A DNA stretch of 64,000 bases. Source: Rhodoferax antarcticus ANT.BR. Lineage in GTDB: Bacteria > Pseudomonadota > Gammaproteobacteria > Burkholderiales > Burkholderiaceae_C. Below, in pieces: positions 25,745 to 35,060 of the stretch (position 1 is the first letter of the stretch; each line of letters begins with the position of its first letter). The DNA is taken from contig NZ_MSYM01000017.1 of assembly GCF_001938565.1 (NCBI RefSeq), positions 1 to 64,000 of the forward strand, written 5' to 3'. A program made the translations under genes and the position numbers. The notes under the pieces are model-generated. The model saw nothing but the letters and a program-made list of their open reading frames with translations. It was not told the origin of the DNA and did no database searches.

Positions 25745-26071
25745 TTGTTCTCCTGGGTAGTTGCTTGCGCGCCGCGGTGGCGTGAAGTGTTTGGATTATC
25801 GGCGGATCACGACAGTGTCCGGCATACGGCTAGCCACCTTGACCGGGTCTTTAATGAAGAAGGAACGGAAAACGCGAGCATCATCAAGCCGCAGCATGGG
25901 ACACGCTGAAAAACTCACTACCAGACTCAAAGACATATCAACCAGGTTCAACTGCAGGTGCATGAAATGGCGCCTTGGTGCTGGCTCTGGGGCCATAGAA
26001 ATATACAACAAATATGCCTCTAGCCCTTATAAATTAAGCGCTAATAGCTATACTAAATATAGCGATATGTA
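25745..26071. other. Intergenic stretch with no convincing gene; carries one dispersed repeat
   Basis: Open frames of 71 and 107 codons cross here on opposite strands, but neither resembles a known protein nor has a good ribosome-binding site. The right third (26013-26060) is a dispersed repeat copy. The minus-strand frame ending PDTVVIRR could be a decayed gene fragment. Confidence 0.5.
26013..26060 (-). repeat. Dispersed repeat, intergenic copy
   Basis: The plus strand reads CCTCTAGCCCTTATAAATT, then AAGCGCTAATAGCTATACT: the reverse complement of the core also found at 16681, 39784 and 56567. It lies just downstream of the aminotransferase stop at 26072. Confidence 0.8.
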
Positions 26072-27223
26072 TCAAATCGCTTGAAGCTTCTCTAATGCCA
26101 ACGCAAGGGTTTCTGTCTTCTTGGCGAAGCAAAAGCGCACCACCTGCTGATCAAACCCGTTGCCGTAAAACGCTGACAAGGGAATGGCCGCCACGCCAAC
26201 CTCGGTGGTGAGCCACTGGCAAAAGTTAACTTCGCTGAGGTCGTTGATGCCAGAGGTGTCTACGCACTGGAAATAGGTGCCCTCGCAAGGCAGAAGTTTG
26301 AAGCGGGTTTTGGCCAAACCGGCACGAAACAGGTCGCGCTTTTGCTGGTAGAAATCGGGCAACATCAGATAGGGCAGGGGATCGGCCATGTAGTCGGCCA
26401 GGGCATATTGCACCGGTGTGTTGACGGTGAACACATTGAACTGATGTACTTTGCGAAATTCAGCCGTCAGCGCTGCGGGCGCTGCCACGTAGCCGACCTT
26501 CCAGCCAGTGACGTGGTAAGTTTTGCCAAAACTGGAGATGACAAAGGCGCGCTCGGCCAAGCCTGCAAACCGCGCGGCGCTTTGGTGCGGCATGCCGTCA
26601 AACACCATATGCTCGTACACCTCGTCGGAAATCAGCAGCACGTTGGTCGGTGCCAGCAAGCGTTCAAGTTGCTGCATTTCTGCGGCTGACCAGGTGGTGC
26701 CGCTGGGGTTATGCGGGGTGTTGACGATGATGGCGCGGGTGCGCGGTGTCAGTGCAGCAGCCATCAGGTCAAAGTCAGGGCGAAAGGTACCGGGGGTTAG
26801 CGGCACCCGCACGGCCACGCCGCCTGCCAGTTCGATATTGGGCACATAACTGTCGTAACACGGCTCCAGCACAATCACTTCATCGCCTGGATGGACCACC
26901 GCCAGAATGGTGGTGAGGATCGCTTGCGTCGCCCCTGCCGTCACGGTGATTTCGCTTGTAGCCGAATAGCTGCGGGCATAGAGCGCTTTCAACTTTGTAG
27001 CAACGGCTTCGCGCAACTGGGGCACGCCGACCATCGGTGGATACTGGTTCAGCCCTTGTTGCATGGCCCTGGTGACCGCATCCACCAGCGTGGGGTCACA
27101 GCCAAAGTCCGGAAAACCTTGGCCTAAATTGACGGCGTTTTTTTCAGCCGCCAGGGCTGACATCACCGTGAAAATAGTGGTGCCGACATTGGGCAGCCTG
27201 GAGGTCAGGACGGGGCAGGGCAT
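26072..27223 (-). CDS. PLP-dependent aminotransferase (methionine/YbdL-like)
   Basis: This protein has 383 residues from ATG 27223, directly after the stop of the LysR gene. It is a class I/II aminotransferase: NLGQGFPDF near the start, NTPHNPSG, SDEVYEHMVFDG, and the PLP lysine in SSFGKTYHVTGWKVGY; the conserved Arg is in VVRFCFAKK. The pattern is that of YbdL-type methionine or kynurenine aminotransferases. Pairing with a CysB-type regulator hints at sulfur amino-acid metabolism, by inference. Confidence 0.9.
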   Translation of the reverse strand: MPCPVLTSRLPNVGTTIFTVMSALAAEKNAVNLGQGFPDFGCDPTLVDAVTRAMQQGLNQYPPMVGVPQLREAVATKLKALYARSYSATSEITVTAGATQAILTTILAVVHPGDEVIVLEPCYDSYVPNIELAGGVAVRVPLTPGTFRPDFDLMAAALTPRTRAIIVNTPHNPSGTTWSAAEMQQLERLLAPTNVLLISDEVYEHMVFDGMPHQSAARFAGLAERAFVISSFGKTYHVTGWKVGYVAAPAALTAEFRKVHQFNVFTVNTPVQYALADYMADPLPYLMLPDFYQQKRDLFRAGLAKTRFKLLPCEGTYFQCVDTSGINDLSEVNFCQWLTTEVGVAAIPLSAFYGNGFDQQVVRFCFAKKTETLALALEKLQAI

Positions 27224-27225
27224 GG

Positions 27226-28179
27226 TCAAAGCTCGTAGTCATTGATATGGCCGGTCATGGCGCGGGCCACCAGGTTGCGGTCGAGCCGACTGCTGAGCAG
27301 TTCGGCAAACTGATAGACAAACTGGCGCAGGTAGGCCCCGCGCTTGAAGGCTACACGCGCTACGTTTTGCCCAAACAGGTGCCCCGCAGGTTTGATAACC
27401 AGCGCGCTCTTGTTGCCTTCTTCCAGCACATCTCGCACCGACATTTCGGCGGCGATGCCAATACCCAGACCGAGGCGCACATAGGTTTTGATGACGTCAG
27501 AGTCAATGGCTTCCAGCGCCACGCGAGGTGCCAGCTTGCGGGTGGCAAAGGCGCGGTCGATTTTGTTTCGGCCGCTGTAAGAAGGGTGGTAAGTCACCAA
27601 GGGCTCTTTGGCGATGTCTTCGAGAGTGATGTGTTCTTTGTTCGCCAACACATGACCCGCAGGCAGCACCAGCACATGCTGCCATTCGTAGCAGGGGAGT
27701 GTCACCAGATCGTCATGGCTGGCCAGCGACTCGGTGGCGATACCGATCTCGGCCACCTCGTCAAGCACCATGCGGGCCACCTGCTCGGGCGAACCCTGGT
27801 GTAGGCTGATGTTGACCTTGGGAAAATTTTGACGCAATTTAGCCACTGGTTCGGGCAAAAAATACCGCGCCTGGGTATGGGTGGTGGCAATCGACAAGGT
27901 GCCGCTGTCGCCCAGGCAGTGCTGCTCACCAATGCGTTTGAGGTTGCCAACCTCGCGCATGATCAGGCCGATGCTTTTGAGCACCTGCTGGCCCGCTTCG
28001 GTCACGCGTTTGAGCCGCTTGCCGTGCCGGGCAAAGATCTCGATACCAAGCTCGTCTTCCAGCTCAATAATGGCTTTGGACACCCCCGGCTGTGAGGTGT
28101 GTAATGCCTTGGCAGCCTCAGTCAGGTTCAGGTCGCGCCGAACAGCCTCCTGGACAAAGCGAAATTGATGCAAATTCAT
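27226..28179 (-). CDS. cysB: CysB-like LysR-type transcriptional regulator
   Basis: This protein has 317 residues, the CysB length. The N-terminal winged helix-turn-helix contains LNLTEAAKALHTSQPGVSKAI, which is near-identical in CysB/Cbl proteins, and the effector domain has ATTHTQARYFLPEPV and TYHPSYSGRNKID, residues of the CysB sulfate/acetylserine pocket. It should activate sulfate assimilation genes under sulfur limitation. It is transcribed into the aminotransferase gene with two bases between. Confidence 0.9.
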   Translation of the reverse strand: MNLHQFRFVQEAVRRDLNLTEAAKALHTSQPGVSKAIIELEDELGIEIFARHGKRLKRVTEAGQQVLKSIGLIMREVGNLKRIGEQHCLGDSGTLSIATTHTQARYFLPEPVAKLRQNFPKVNISLHQGSPEQVARMVLDEVAEIGIATESLASHDDLVTLPCYEWQHVLVLPAGHVLANKEHITLEDIAKEPLVTYHPSYSGRNKIDRAFATRKLAPRVALEAIDSDVIKTYVRLGLGIGIAAEMSVRDVLEEGNKSALVIKPAGHLFGQNVARVAFKRGAYLRQFVYQFAELLSSRLDRNLVARAMTGHINDYEL

Positions 28180-28194
28180 GGCGTTGGTGCCCCC

Positions 28195-29301
28195 CTACCT
28201 TCGAAGAACCAGCCAGGAAAATGCGGTGAGTGACAACATTGAGTAAATCAGGCCCGGCAGCGCTGCGGCCAACCAGGGTTCCCAATTTCGCAAATTACCC
28301 ATATAACCAAACACGTTGTTGAGCAAAAAGAAACTGATTCCCGCCATCACGCCACCAAAAACATAAGAGGTGATGCCACCCGATCGGAAATGCAGGTAAG
28401 CAAAGGGCAGGGCGAGCACCACCATCACCAGACAACTTAGCGGGTAAAACACCTTTCGCCAGAATTCAATCTCATAACGCTGCGCGGTTTGTGCATTGGC
28501 ATGCAAATGCTGGATGTACTGGAACAAGTCAACCGTGTTCATCCGCTCGGGCTTAAGTAAAGCAGCCGACACCATCTCTGCGCTGATGCTGTTGGGCCAG
28601 CGTAAAGACGGCTGGGTGGCGCGCTCAATTTGCCCAGCAGCGCCCGGCTGGGTGGCAAACTCGGTTCGGTTGGCCTCAAACAATAGCCACGAATCGTCAT
28701 CCTGAATACTGGCCGAGTTGGCCTGCGTCATGGACGCCAAAAACCCCCGGTTGTCAAATTCAAAAATACGCACCTTGCGCAGATTGCCATCTGCTGCGAG
28801 TTGGCCGACGTTGACCGCATAGGAGCCTTGGGGATGCTTTTCCTTCAACCAGGCGCCCGTCTGACCCACCGAAATGTCTTGGGTATAGCGCGCTTTCAGA
28901 AGCTGGGCGGCGCGGTCAGCTGCCGGCGAAGCATAGTCACCAAGGGCAAAAGTCAGCATCACAAAAGCCAGCCCCAGCGTCAGCAGCATCTTCAAGGCGC
29001 GCCACGGATCCAGTCCGCTGGTGCGCAAAATCGTGTATTCGGAGCTTTGCGCCAGCCTGGCCATCACATAAATGGTGCCAATCAGCACAGCAATCGGCAT
29101 CAACTCATACAGGTGGCCGGGAATCAGCAACAAGACATAGAGCAAAGCGCGCACCAGGCTGTAGCCAGCGCCGGCATACTGCCCCACGGCCTTGACCTCG
29201 TCGACAAAGTCAAAGAAAAAGAACAACGACAGAAACCCCAGCACCACAAACCCAATGGCCCGGAGCACCTCACCGTACAGCAACTTGCGTAGCGTCTTCA
29301 A
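28195..29301 (-). CDS. lptG: LPS export ABC transporter permease LptG
   Basis: About 368 residues are read from TTG 29301, which overlaps the lptF stop (TTGA); a longer frame exists but lies inside lptF. It has six membrane segments with a periplasmic beta-jellyroll between helices 3 and 4, starting LRKLLYGEVLRAIGFVVLG. LptG with LptF and the LptB ATPase moves lipopolysaccharide from the inner membrane to the periplasmic bridge. Gene order lptF-lptG beside divergent pepA is the usual proteobacterial one. Confidence 0.93.
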   Translation of the reverse strand: MKTLRKLLYGEVLRAIGFVVLGFLSLFFFFDFVDEVKAVGQYAGAGYSLVRALLYVLLLIPGHLYELMPIAVLIGTIYVMARLAQSSEYTILRTSGLDPWRALKMLLTLGLAFVMLTFALGDYASPAADRAAQLLKARYTQDISVGQTGAWLKEKHPQGSYAVNVGQLAADGNLRKVRIFEFDNRGFLASMTQANSASIQDDDSWLLFEANRTEFATQPGAAGQIERATQPSLRWPNSISAEMVSAALLKPERMNTVDLFQYIQHLHANAQTAQRYEIEFWRKVFYPLSCLVMVVLALPFAYLHFRSGGITSYVFGGVMAGISFFLLNNVFGYMGNLRNWEPWLAAALPGLIYSMLSLTAFSWLVLRR

Positions 29302-30407
29302 GGCACGGCCTCCGGTGTGGCTTGACTGCGCCCAATCAGTTGGCGCCAATGCCAATTGTTGTGCCCTTTGAGCAACCACAGCATCGCCAGCAGGGCCACG
29401 CCACCGTGCAGCACCAGCATGAAGCCGACAAAAGGCAGCTGGCCGGAGCCGATCCAGTTTTGCCCAAGATTGAGCAGGTTGTAATAACCCACGAAGGTAA
29501 ACAAGGCAAAAAACAGGTTCACATTTTTGCTGACCCGAGGGTTGACATTGGAGATGGCTACGCCAATCACCACCAAGTTGATGGTCGCCAGCACCAGCCC
29601 TAAACGCCAGGCCAACTCACCCTGGTTGACTGGCGTGGGGTTTTCCAGCAAGGCATGCGTTGGCAAGTTGTCGCTGGGTGTCGACATGGGCACCCCGGCT
29701 GCTGATGCACTGATTTGCACACCATAGACCTCAAAATCGCTGATTTTCAGATTCTGGGTACCCACACTGCGCTCCAGCCGCTGCCCGTTGTTGAGGATCA
29801 GAAACTGGCCTTGCGGCAGCATTTCTATGCGCCCACTGCGGGCAGAGGTCACGGTTTCCTTGCCACGCTCGGTCGAGGCAATGAACACGTTCGAGCCTGT
29901 CGCCTCACCCGTGGTGTTTTTCTCCACAAAGAACACCCGCGAGCCGTTGCTTGACTCCTGAAATTGGCCGGGTTCAATACGGTCCAGGTCACCCCGCTGT
30001 TCATATTGGGCTCTGAGGACTTCAATGCGCTGCTGCGTCCAGGGCAAAACCAGCAGCGCCAGCGCCGCTACCACCGCAAAAATTGGCCAGGAAAAGCGCA
30101 TCAGCGGGGACACCAGACTCGCCACACCTTTGCCACTGCAAAACCAGATCACCATCTCACTTTCCCGGTACATGCGCGACAAGGTGGCAATGATCGCAAT
30201 AAACAAGCTCATCGCCAATAGCGTGGGCAGGTAGCCAAGCACGGTGTAGCCCATGATCAGCGTCACGTCCGTCGGCGCAAACGTGCCCCGGGAAGCCCGG
30301 CCTAGGGTGCGGATCAGCGTCATCGTCATCACCACCGTCGCCAGCACCACCAGCGTGGCGCCAAAACTGCGTGACAACTCTTTGCGTAAAGAGGATTGGA
30401 ATAACAT
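29298..30407 (-). CDS. lptF: LPS export ABC transporter permease LptF
   Basis: This protein has 369 residues with the YjgP/YjgQ fold: helices near 15, 55 and 100, a periplasmic domain with VFFVEKNTTGEATGSNVF, and three helices at the C-terminus. It begins MLFQSSLRKELSRSFGATL, as in beta-proteobacterial LptF. It is coupled to lptG by a four-base overlap. The divergent pepA start is only 23 bases away, so the two promoters must overlap the coding ends. Confidence 0.93.
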   Translation of the reverse strand: MLFQSSLRKELSRSFGATLVVLATVVMTMTLIRTLGRASRGTFAPTDVTLIMGYTVLGYLPTLLAMSLFIAIIATLSRMYRESEMVIWFCSGKGVASLVSPLMRFSWPIFAVVAALALLVLPWTQQRIEVLRAQYEQRGDLDRIEPGQFQESSNGSRVFFVEKNTTGEATGSNVFIASTERGKETVTSARSGRIEMLPQGQFLILNNGQRLERSVGTQNLKISDFEVYGVQISASAAGVPMSTPSDNLPTHALLENPTPVNQGELAWRLGLVLATINLVVIGVAISNVNPRVSKNVNLFFALFTFVGYYNLLNLGQNWIGSGQLPFVGFMLVLHGGVALLAMLWLLKGHNNWHWRQLIGRSQATPEAVP

Positions 30408-30430
30408 GTCGCAAAAGGAAACCCGTGATT

Positions 30431-31885
30431 ATGAACTTTGCCCTCAAGCCCCTGGACCTGCATAGCTTCAGTACTGAAAAAACAGATGCGTTGTTGATTT
30501 TTGTCACCTCCGCCTTCAAGCCAAACAAAGATGCGGCCTCTGCCTGGATTGCCAAAGTGCTCAAGTCTGGTGATCTGGCACCCAAGTCAGGTGAGGCGCT
30601 GGCTATTTTTCAGCCCGATGGGCTGGCTTGCTCTCGCCTGCTGCTGATGCATGTGGGCGACGGCGGGGCTATAGAGGTGCGCAAGGCTTTATCGGGAGCC
30701 ATGGGGCTGCTGAAAGCTGCCAAGCCCAAAGCCGTGACCCTGTGCTTTTTACACACACCAACGCCACAGTCCTTGCGTGCTGCCATCACCGGGCTGGCCG
30801 AAGCGACCTACGTCTATACCGCCACTAAATCCAAAGCAGAAGGCTGCTCTGTGCAGACAGTGAGCTGTGTCGTGCCGAACGAGCCGTCTCTGCGTTTCGA
30901 CTTCGACCGGGCAGTCGCCGCGGTCGCGGGTATTGAATTGGCCAAAGAGTGGGGCAATCGGCCTGCCAACCACGCCACACCAAGCCACCTGGCAGATGCG
31001 GCGCGCGACTTGGCCAAGTTGCCCAATATCAAATGCAAAATTTTGGGCCCCAAAGAAGTCGCCAAGCTGGGCATGGGCGCCTTTCAAGCGGTAGCGCAAG
31101 GCTCCGAAGAGCCACTTCGTTTTATCGTCTTGCGCTACGGCGGTGCGGCCAAGTCGACGGCCCCGGTGGTACTGGTCGGCAAGGGCATCACCTTTGACAG
31201 CGGCGGCATCTCCATCAAGCCGGCGGCCGAGATGGATGAGATGAAATTTGACATGTGTGGCGCGGCCAGCGTGCTGGGCGTGTTTCGGGCGCTGGCTGAC
31301 TTGCAGCCCGGTATCAATGTGGTGGGGTTGATTCCGTCCTGCGAAAACTTGCTCAGTGGCCGCGCAGTCAAGCCGGGTGATGTCGTCACCAGCCTGAGCG
31401 GCCAAACCATCGAAATCCTCAATACCGACGCTGAAGGCAGACTGGTATTGTGTGACGCGCTCACTTATTCAGAGCGCTTCAAGCCTCAAGCGGTCATTGA
31501 TATTGCCACTTTGACAGGTGCTTGCGTGATTGCATTGGGCGCGGTACGCAGTGGCCTGTTTTCCGTCGACCAAGCGCTGGCGAAAGCCTTGTTGCAGGCT
31601 GGCGAATCCTCGTTGGACTTGTGCTGGCAGATGCCGCTAGACGTTGACTATGCCGAGGGCCTCAAAACCAATTTTGCCGACATCGCCAACGTGGCTGGCC
31701 GCCCGGGTGGTGCCATCACAGCAGCCAAGTTTTTGCAGAAATTCACTGCCAAGTTTCCATGGGCTCATCTGGATATTGCAGGCACAGCCTGGAAAGGCGG
31801 CAAGGTCAAGGGGGCGACCGGGCGGCCCGTTGGGCTGCTGGTGGACTATCTCATGGCGATTGACGCGCAGGGCGACAAGCCGTGA
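30431..31885 (+). CDS. pepA: Leucyl aminopeptidase (M17)
   Basis: This protein has 484 residues from ATG 30431; the frame is open further upstream into lptF but the M17 N-terminus fits here. Metal ligands and active site are visible: VGKGITFDSGGISIKP and the signature NTDAEGRLVL. It releases N-terminal residues from peptides; the E. coli homologue also binds DNA in Xer recombination and carAB control, which I cannot confirm here. Its stop overlaps the holC start (GTGA). Confidence 0.95.
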   Translation: MNFALKPLDLHSFSTEKTDALLIFVTSAFKPNKDAASAWIAKVLKSGDLAPKSGEALAIFQPDGLACSRLLLMHVGDGGAIEVRKALSGAMGLLKAAKPKAVTLCFLHTPTPQSLRAAITGLAEATYVYTATKSKAEGCSVQTVSCVVPNEPSLRFDFDRAVAAVAGIELAKEWGNRPANHATPSHLADAARDLAKLPNIKCKILGPKEVAKLGMGAFQAVAQGSEEPLRFIVLRYGGAAKSTAPVVLVGKGITFDSGGISIKPAAEMDEMKFDMCGAASVLGVFRALADLQPGINVVGLIPSCENLLSGRAVKPGDVVTSLSGQTIEILNTDAEGRLVLCDALTYSERFKPQAVIDIATLTGACVIALGAVRSGLFSVDQALAKALLQAGESSLDLCWQMPLDVDYAEGLKTNFADIANVAGRPGGAITAAKFLQKFTAKFPWAHLDIAGTAWKGGKVKGATGRPVGLLVDYLMAIDAQGDKP

Positions 31886-32316
31886 CCCAAGTCGCGTTTC
31901 ACTTTAATGTGGAGGACCGGCTGCACCACAGCTGTCGGCTGGTGCGCAAGGGCATTGCCGCTGGCACGTCTTTGGTGGTCTCCGGCCCCTGGGATGTGTT
32001 GGACCAGTTTGACCGGGCACTTTGGGCGTTGTCTGCCACCGAATTTTTACCGCACTGCCGCGCGAGTGACTCTGATTCTTTGGTGCAAAAGTCATCTGTA
32101 CTTTTATGCGAGTCTTTAACCGGCATCGCAGCGCGTGATGTACTGGTCAATTTGGGGCAGACTGCGCCCGACGGTTTTGAGGTTTTCCCACGGGTGATTG
32201 AGGTGGTCAGCACCGATGAGGCGGAGCGTGGCCCAGCCCGGCTGCGATGGAAACACTATGCCCAAGCGGGCTCGGAACTGGTCAAGCACGATCTTGGTGC
32301 AAGGGCTGCACCATGA
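31882..32316 (+). CDS. holC: DNA polymerase III subunit chi
   Basis: This protein has 144 residues from GTG 31882, overlapping the pepA stop. It contains the HolC pattern VAFHFNVEDRLHHSCRLVRK, LWALSATEFLPH and a C-terminal part with NLGQTAPDGFEVFPRVIEVV. It joins the clamp loader to SSB through the psi subunit. pepA-holC linkage is widely conserved and supports the call. The stop overlaps the next gene (ATGA). Confidence 0.92.
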   Translation: MTQVAFHFNVEDRLHHSCRLVRKGIAAGTSLVVSGPWDVLDQFDRALWALSATEFLPHCRASDSDSLVQKSSVLLCESLTGIAARDVLVNLGQTAPDGFEVFPRVIEVVSTDEAERGPARLRWKHYAQAGSELVKHDLGARAAP

Positions 32317-32624
32317 CCACTACTAACCGGCCGCATCCCCGCTTTATTCCAACTTTGACGGAAGTCGTTGACCCTGCTAGCCTCAACAGCACAGCCAGAC
32401 AGACTAAACCGGACGTAGAAGCCATCATTAGCCAAGTCCAGCGACAGGTACAGCCCATTTTTGAACGTCGATTGCAACAAGAGTTAGAGCATCTGGTGCG
32501 CGTGCTCGTTGCCAAACATTGGGACGATATCAGTGTCAAGCTTCAGACCGAGATGGACATGTTCTTGCGGCAGGCGGTTGTTGACGCACTGGCCAGCCAA
32601 AACCAGGCTAATCGCCAGAATTGA
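32313..32624 (+). CDS. Conserved hypothetical protein downstream of holC
   Basis: This protein has 103 residues from ATG 32313, overlapping the holC stop. After a Pro/Thr-rich start it is a helical protein with QVQRQVQPIFERRLQQEL and VAKHWDDISVKLQTEMDMF. There is no membrane segment and no motif I know. In related genomes an open frame often follows holC at this spot, so a role tied to the replisome or to pepA is possible but unproven. Confidence 0.7.
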   Translation: MTTTNRPHPRFIPTLTEVVDPASLNSTARQTKPDVEAIISQVQRQVQPIFERRLQQELEHLVRVLVAKHWDDISVKLQTEMDMFLRQAVVDALASQNQANRQN

Positions 32625-32748
32625 CTGGTTTCTGGTTTTTTTCCGCTTGACATCGGTGAACACCCTAAGACGTTGGCGTAAAAATTGCTGTATCGTTTGT
32701 GTTGTTGAACATTTTGATTCACAATTATTTTTTAACCTGGAGTTGTCT

Positions 32749-33879
32749 ATGCAATTGAAATTGAAAATAACTGTGGCTGCTGCAATTGCTGCTGCTGCTG
32801 GTGTTGCTCTGGCTCAAGATATGGTCGTCAAGATCGGTCACGTTGCCCCACTGTCTGGTAGCCAGGCCCATTACGGCAAAGATAACGAAAATGGCGTGCG
32901 TATGGCCATTGAGGACCTCAATGCCCAAAGCGTTGTCATTGGTGGCAAAAAAGTGAAGTTCGAGATTGCCGCGGAAGATGATGCCGCTGATCCAAAACAG
33001 GGCACTGCAGTGGCACAAAAACTTTGCGATGCCAAGGTTGCCGGTGTCGTCGGCCACCTGAATTCAGGCACGACCATCCCCGCTTCCAAGATTTATCACG
33101 ACTGCGGCATCCCTCACGTCACCGGTGCAGCGACGAACCCCAACCTGACCAAACCTGGCTACAACACCACTTACCGCATCATTGCAAACGACCTCGCTTT
33201 GGGTAGTGGTTTGGCTGCGTACGCCGCCGACACTATGAAACTCAAGAAGTTCGCCGTGATTGATGACCGGACAGGTTACGGGCAACCCTTGGCTGAAGTG
33301 TTCATCAGAGAGGCCAAAGCCAAAGGCATTGAAATCGTTGACCAACAGTTCACGACCGACAAAGCGTCTGACTTTATGGCTATCCTGACGCAAATCAAGT
33401 CCAAGAAGCCTGATGCCATCTTCTTTGGCGGCATGGACCCCCAAGCCGGGGCGATGCTGCGTCAAATGGAATCGTTGGGCCTGTCCAACGTCAAATACTT
33501 TGGCGGTGACGGCATCTGTACCAACGAATTGATCAAGATCGCAGCGGGAGCCAAGACGCTGAACAATGTGGTTTGCGCTGAAGGTGGCGCTTCTATTGCC
33601 AAAATGCCTGGTGGCACTGCCTGGAAGGCCAAGTACGATGCCAAGTACCCTGGTGAGTTCCAGATCTACAGCCCGTACACCTACGATGCAACCTTCGTTC
33701 TGGCTGACGCCATGAAGCGTGCTAACTCTGTGGAGCCGAAGGTCTACATTCCTTTCATCACCTTGACCAACTTTAAAGGCGTGACCGCCAACATCGCATT
33801 CGAGAAAACTGGTGAAATGAAGAACCCGTCGATGACCTTGTCCACCTACAAGGACGGCAAGAAAATCGCTCTGAACTGA
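32749..33879 (+). CDS. Branched-chain amino-acid ABC transporter substrate-binding protein
   Basis: This protein has 376 residues with a Sec signal peptide cleaved after ALA at residue 22, then the LivJ/LivK type I binding fold (VVKIGHVAPLSGSQAHYGKDNENG, AVAQKLCDAKVAGVVGHLNSG). The family binds Leu/Ile/Val or other amides in the periplasm. No livHMGF genes are adjacent, so it works with permeases elsewhere. GGAG stands seven bases before the ATG, and a terminator hairpin follows at 33895-33925. The leader is AT-rich compared with the surroundings. Confidence 0.92.
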   Translation: MQLKLKITVAAAIAAAAGVALAQDMVVKIGHVAPLSGSQAHYGKDNENGVRMAIEDLNAQSVVIGGKKVKFEIAAEDDAADPKQGTAVAQKLCDAKVAGVVGHLNSGTTIPASKIYHDCGIPHVTGAATNPNLTKPGYNTTYRIIANDLALGSGLAAYAADTMKLKKFAVIDDRTGYGQPLAEVFIREAKAKGIEIVDQQFTTDKASDFMAILTQIKSKKPDAIFFGGMDPQAGAMLRQMESLGLSNVKYFGGDGICTNELIKIAAGAKTLNNVVCAEGGASIAKMPGGTAWKAKYDAKYPGEFQIYSPYTYDATFVLADAMKRANSVEPKVYIPFITLTNFKGVTANIAFEKTGEMKNPSMTLSTYKDGKKIALN

Positions 33880-33894
33880 TCAAGCTCACGCTCA

Positions 33895-33925
33895 CTAAAA
33901 AGCCATCTTCGGGTGGCTTTTTGTT
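33895..33925 (+). terminator. Rho-independent terminator after the binding-protein gene
   Basis: AAAAAGCCATC, a TTCG loop and GGTGGCTTTTT form a strong stem with a T-run, 15 bases after the stop. Confidence 0.85.
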
Positions 33926-33983
33926 GCCTGATGGGTTCCCCAGCCCGAAACAAGGGTTTGGCTCGGTTAAACTAGCGGGCTTC

Positions 33984-34073
33984 GGAGCGGTGGATGAGCG
34001 GTTTAAGTCACACGCCTGGAAAGCGTGCGGGGAGTTAAATCCCCCGGGGGTTCGAATCCCCCCTGCTCCGCCA
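33984..34073 (+). tRNA. tRNA-Ser (GGA anticodon)
   Basis: This is a 90-base tRNA with a long variable arm (class II). The acceptor GGAGCGG pairs with CTGCTCC, the D arm lies around GATGAGCGGTTTAAGTC, and the anticodon loop CTGGAAA gives anticodon GGA, reading UCC and UCU. The T arm is GGGGGTTCGAATCCCCC. CCA is encoded. It lies between two terminators, so it is its own transcript. Confidence 0.95.
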
Positions 34074-34080
34074 GAAAAAC

Positions 34081-34118
34081 AACCCCGTGTCAGTGATGAC
34101 ACGGGGTTTCGTTTTTTC
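34081..34118 (+). terminator. Rho-independent terminator after tRNA-Ser
   Basis: ACCCCGTGTCA and TGACACGGGGT form an 11-base stem followed by TTTCGTTTTTT. It also stands 10 bases from the end of the convergent SPFH gene and can serve both directions. Confidence 0.85.
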
Positions 34119-34127
34119 CGCGGCGCC

Positions 34128-35036
34128 TTATTTGGTCGTCTGAATCATCTTCATGGCAGACGCCACCAAGGCAGACACTTCGGTCATGTTGCTCGGAACG
34201 ATCAATGTGGTGGTGGCGTCTGAAGCCACCTTGCCATAGGCCTCCACTGCTTTTTCAGCCACCTTCAGTTGCACCGCTTGCTCACCGCCGGGTTGGCGAA
34301 TGGCCGCAGCCACCCGCTCAATGGCTTGCGCGTTGGCTTCTGCCACGGCAAGAATCGCCGCAGCCTCGCCCTGCGCGTTATTGATGGCGGCCTGTTTTTC
34401 ACCCTCGGAACGGGCAATAAAGGCCTCACGTTCGCCGGTGGCAATGTTGATTTGTTCCTGCCTGCGGCCTTCCGAGGCGGCAATCAGCGCGCGCTTTTCT
34501 CGCTCGGCGGTGATCTGCTGCTGCATGGCGTGCAAAATTTCCTTAGGCGGTGTCAGGTCCTTGATTTCGTAGCGCAGCACTTTCACGCCCCAATTCAGTG
34601 CCGCCTCGTCAATGGCTTGCACCACTTGGGCGTTGATGATGGCGCGTTCTTCAAAGGTTTTGTCCAGTTCCAGTTTGCCAATCACCGAGCGCAGGGTGGT
34701 TTGCGCCAGTTGCGAGATAGCCACGATGTAGTTGCTTGAACCGTAACTGGCGCGCATCGCATCGGTCACCTGGAAGTACAGGATGCCGTCCACTTGCAAC
34801 TGCGTGTTGTCTCGGGTGATACACACCTGGCTGGGAATATCCAGCGGAATCTCCTTCAACACGTGTTTGTAGGCCACTTTGTCGATGAACGGCATCAAAA
34901 AATTCAGTCCCGGCGTGAGCGTTCCGTTGTATTTGCCCAGGCGCTCTACGACCCAGGCGTGCTGCTGCGGTACCACTTTGACGGATTGCCAGATAAAAAT
35001 GGCAGCGATAACGAAGAGAATGACAGCGATTTCCAT
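34128..35036 (-). CDS. SPFH/Band 7 (stomatin/paraslipin, QmcA-like) membrane protein
   Basis: This protein has 302 residues from ATG 35036. One N-terminal membrane segment (IAVILFVIAAIFIWQSV) is followed by the SPFH domain (VVPQQHAWVVERLGKYNGTL, VDGILYFQVTDAMRASYG) and a long helical tail rich in A, E and Q (EREKRALIAASEGRRQEQIN). It forms oligomers in membrane microdomains. The NfeD-family gene just upstream is its normal partner, and the pair helps control membrane proteases and protein quality. Confidence 0.93.
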   Translation of the reverse strand: MEIAVILFVIAAIFIWQSVKVVPQQHAWVVERLGKYNGTLTPGLNFLMPFIDKVAYKHVLKEIPLDIPSQVCITRDNTQLQVDGILYFQVTDAMRASYGSSNYIVAISQLAQTTLRSVIGKLELDKTFEERAIINAQVVQAIDEAALNWGVKVLRYEIKDLTPPKEILHAMQQQITAEREKRALIAASEGRRQEQINIATGEREAFIARSEGEKQAAINNAQGEAAAILAVAEANAQAIERVAAAIRQPGGEQAVQLKVAEKAVEAYGKVASDATTTLIVPSNMTEVSALVASAMKMIQTTK

Positions 35037-35060
35037 GACGGACTCCAATCCAACAGTTGT

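Noticed and set aside
25761-26084. Open frames of 107 (plus) and 71 (minus) codons in the gap before the aminotransferase
   Set aside because: No ribosome-binding site, no family resemblance, and the plus frame runs into a dispersed repeat and the neighbouring gene.
33984-34118. tRNA-Ser as an integration (att) site
   Set aside because: No integrase or partial tRNA copy is seen near it; it is flanked by ordinary terminators and housekeeping genes.
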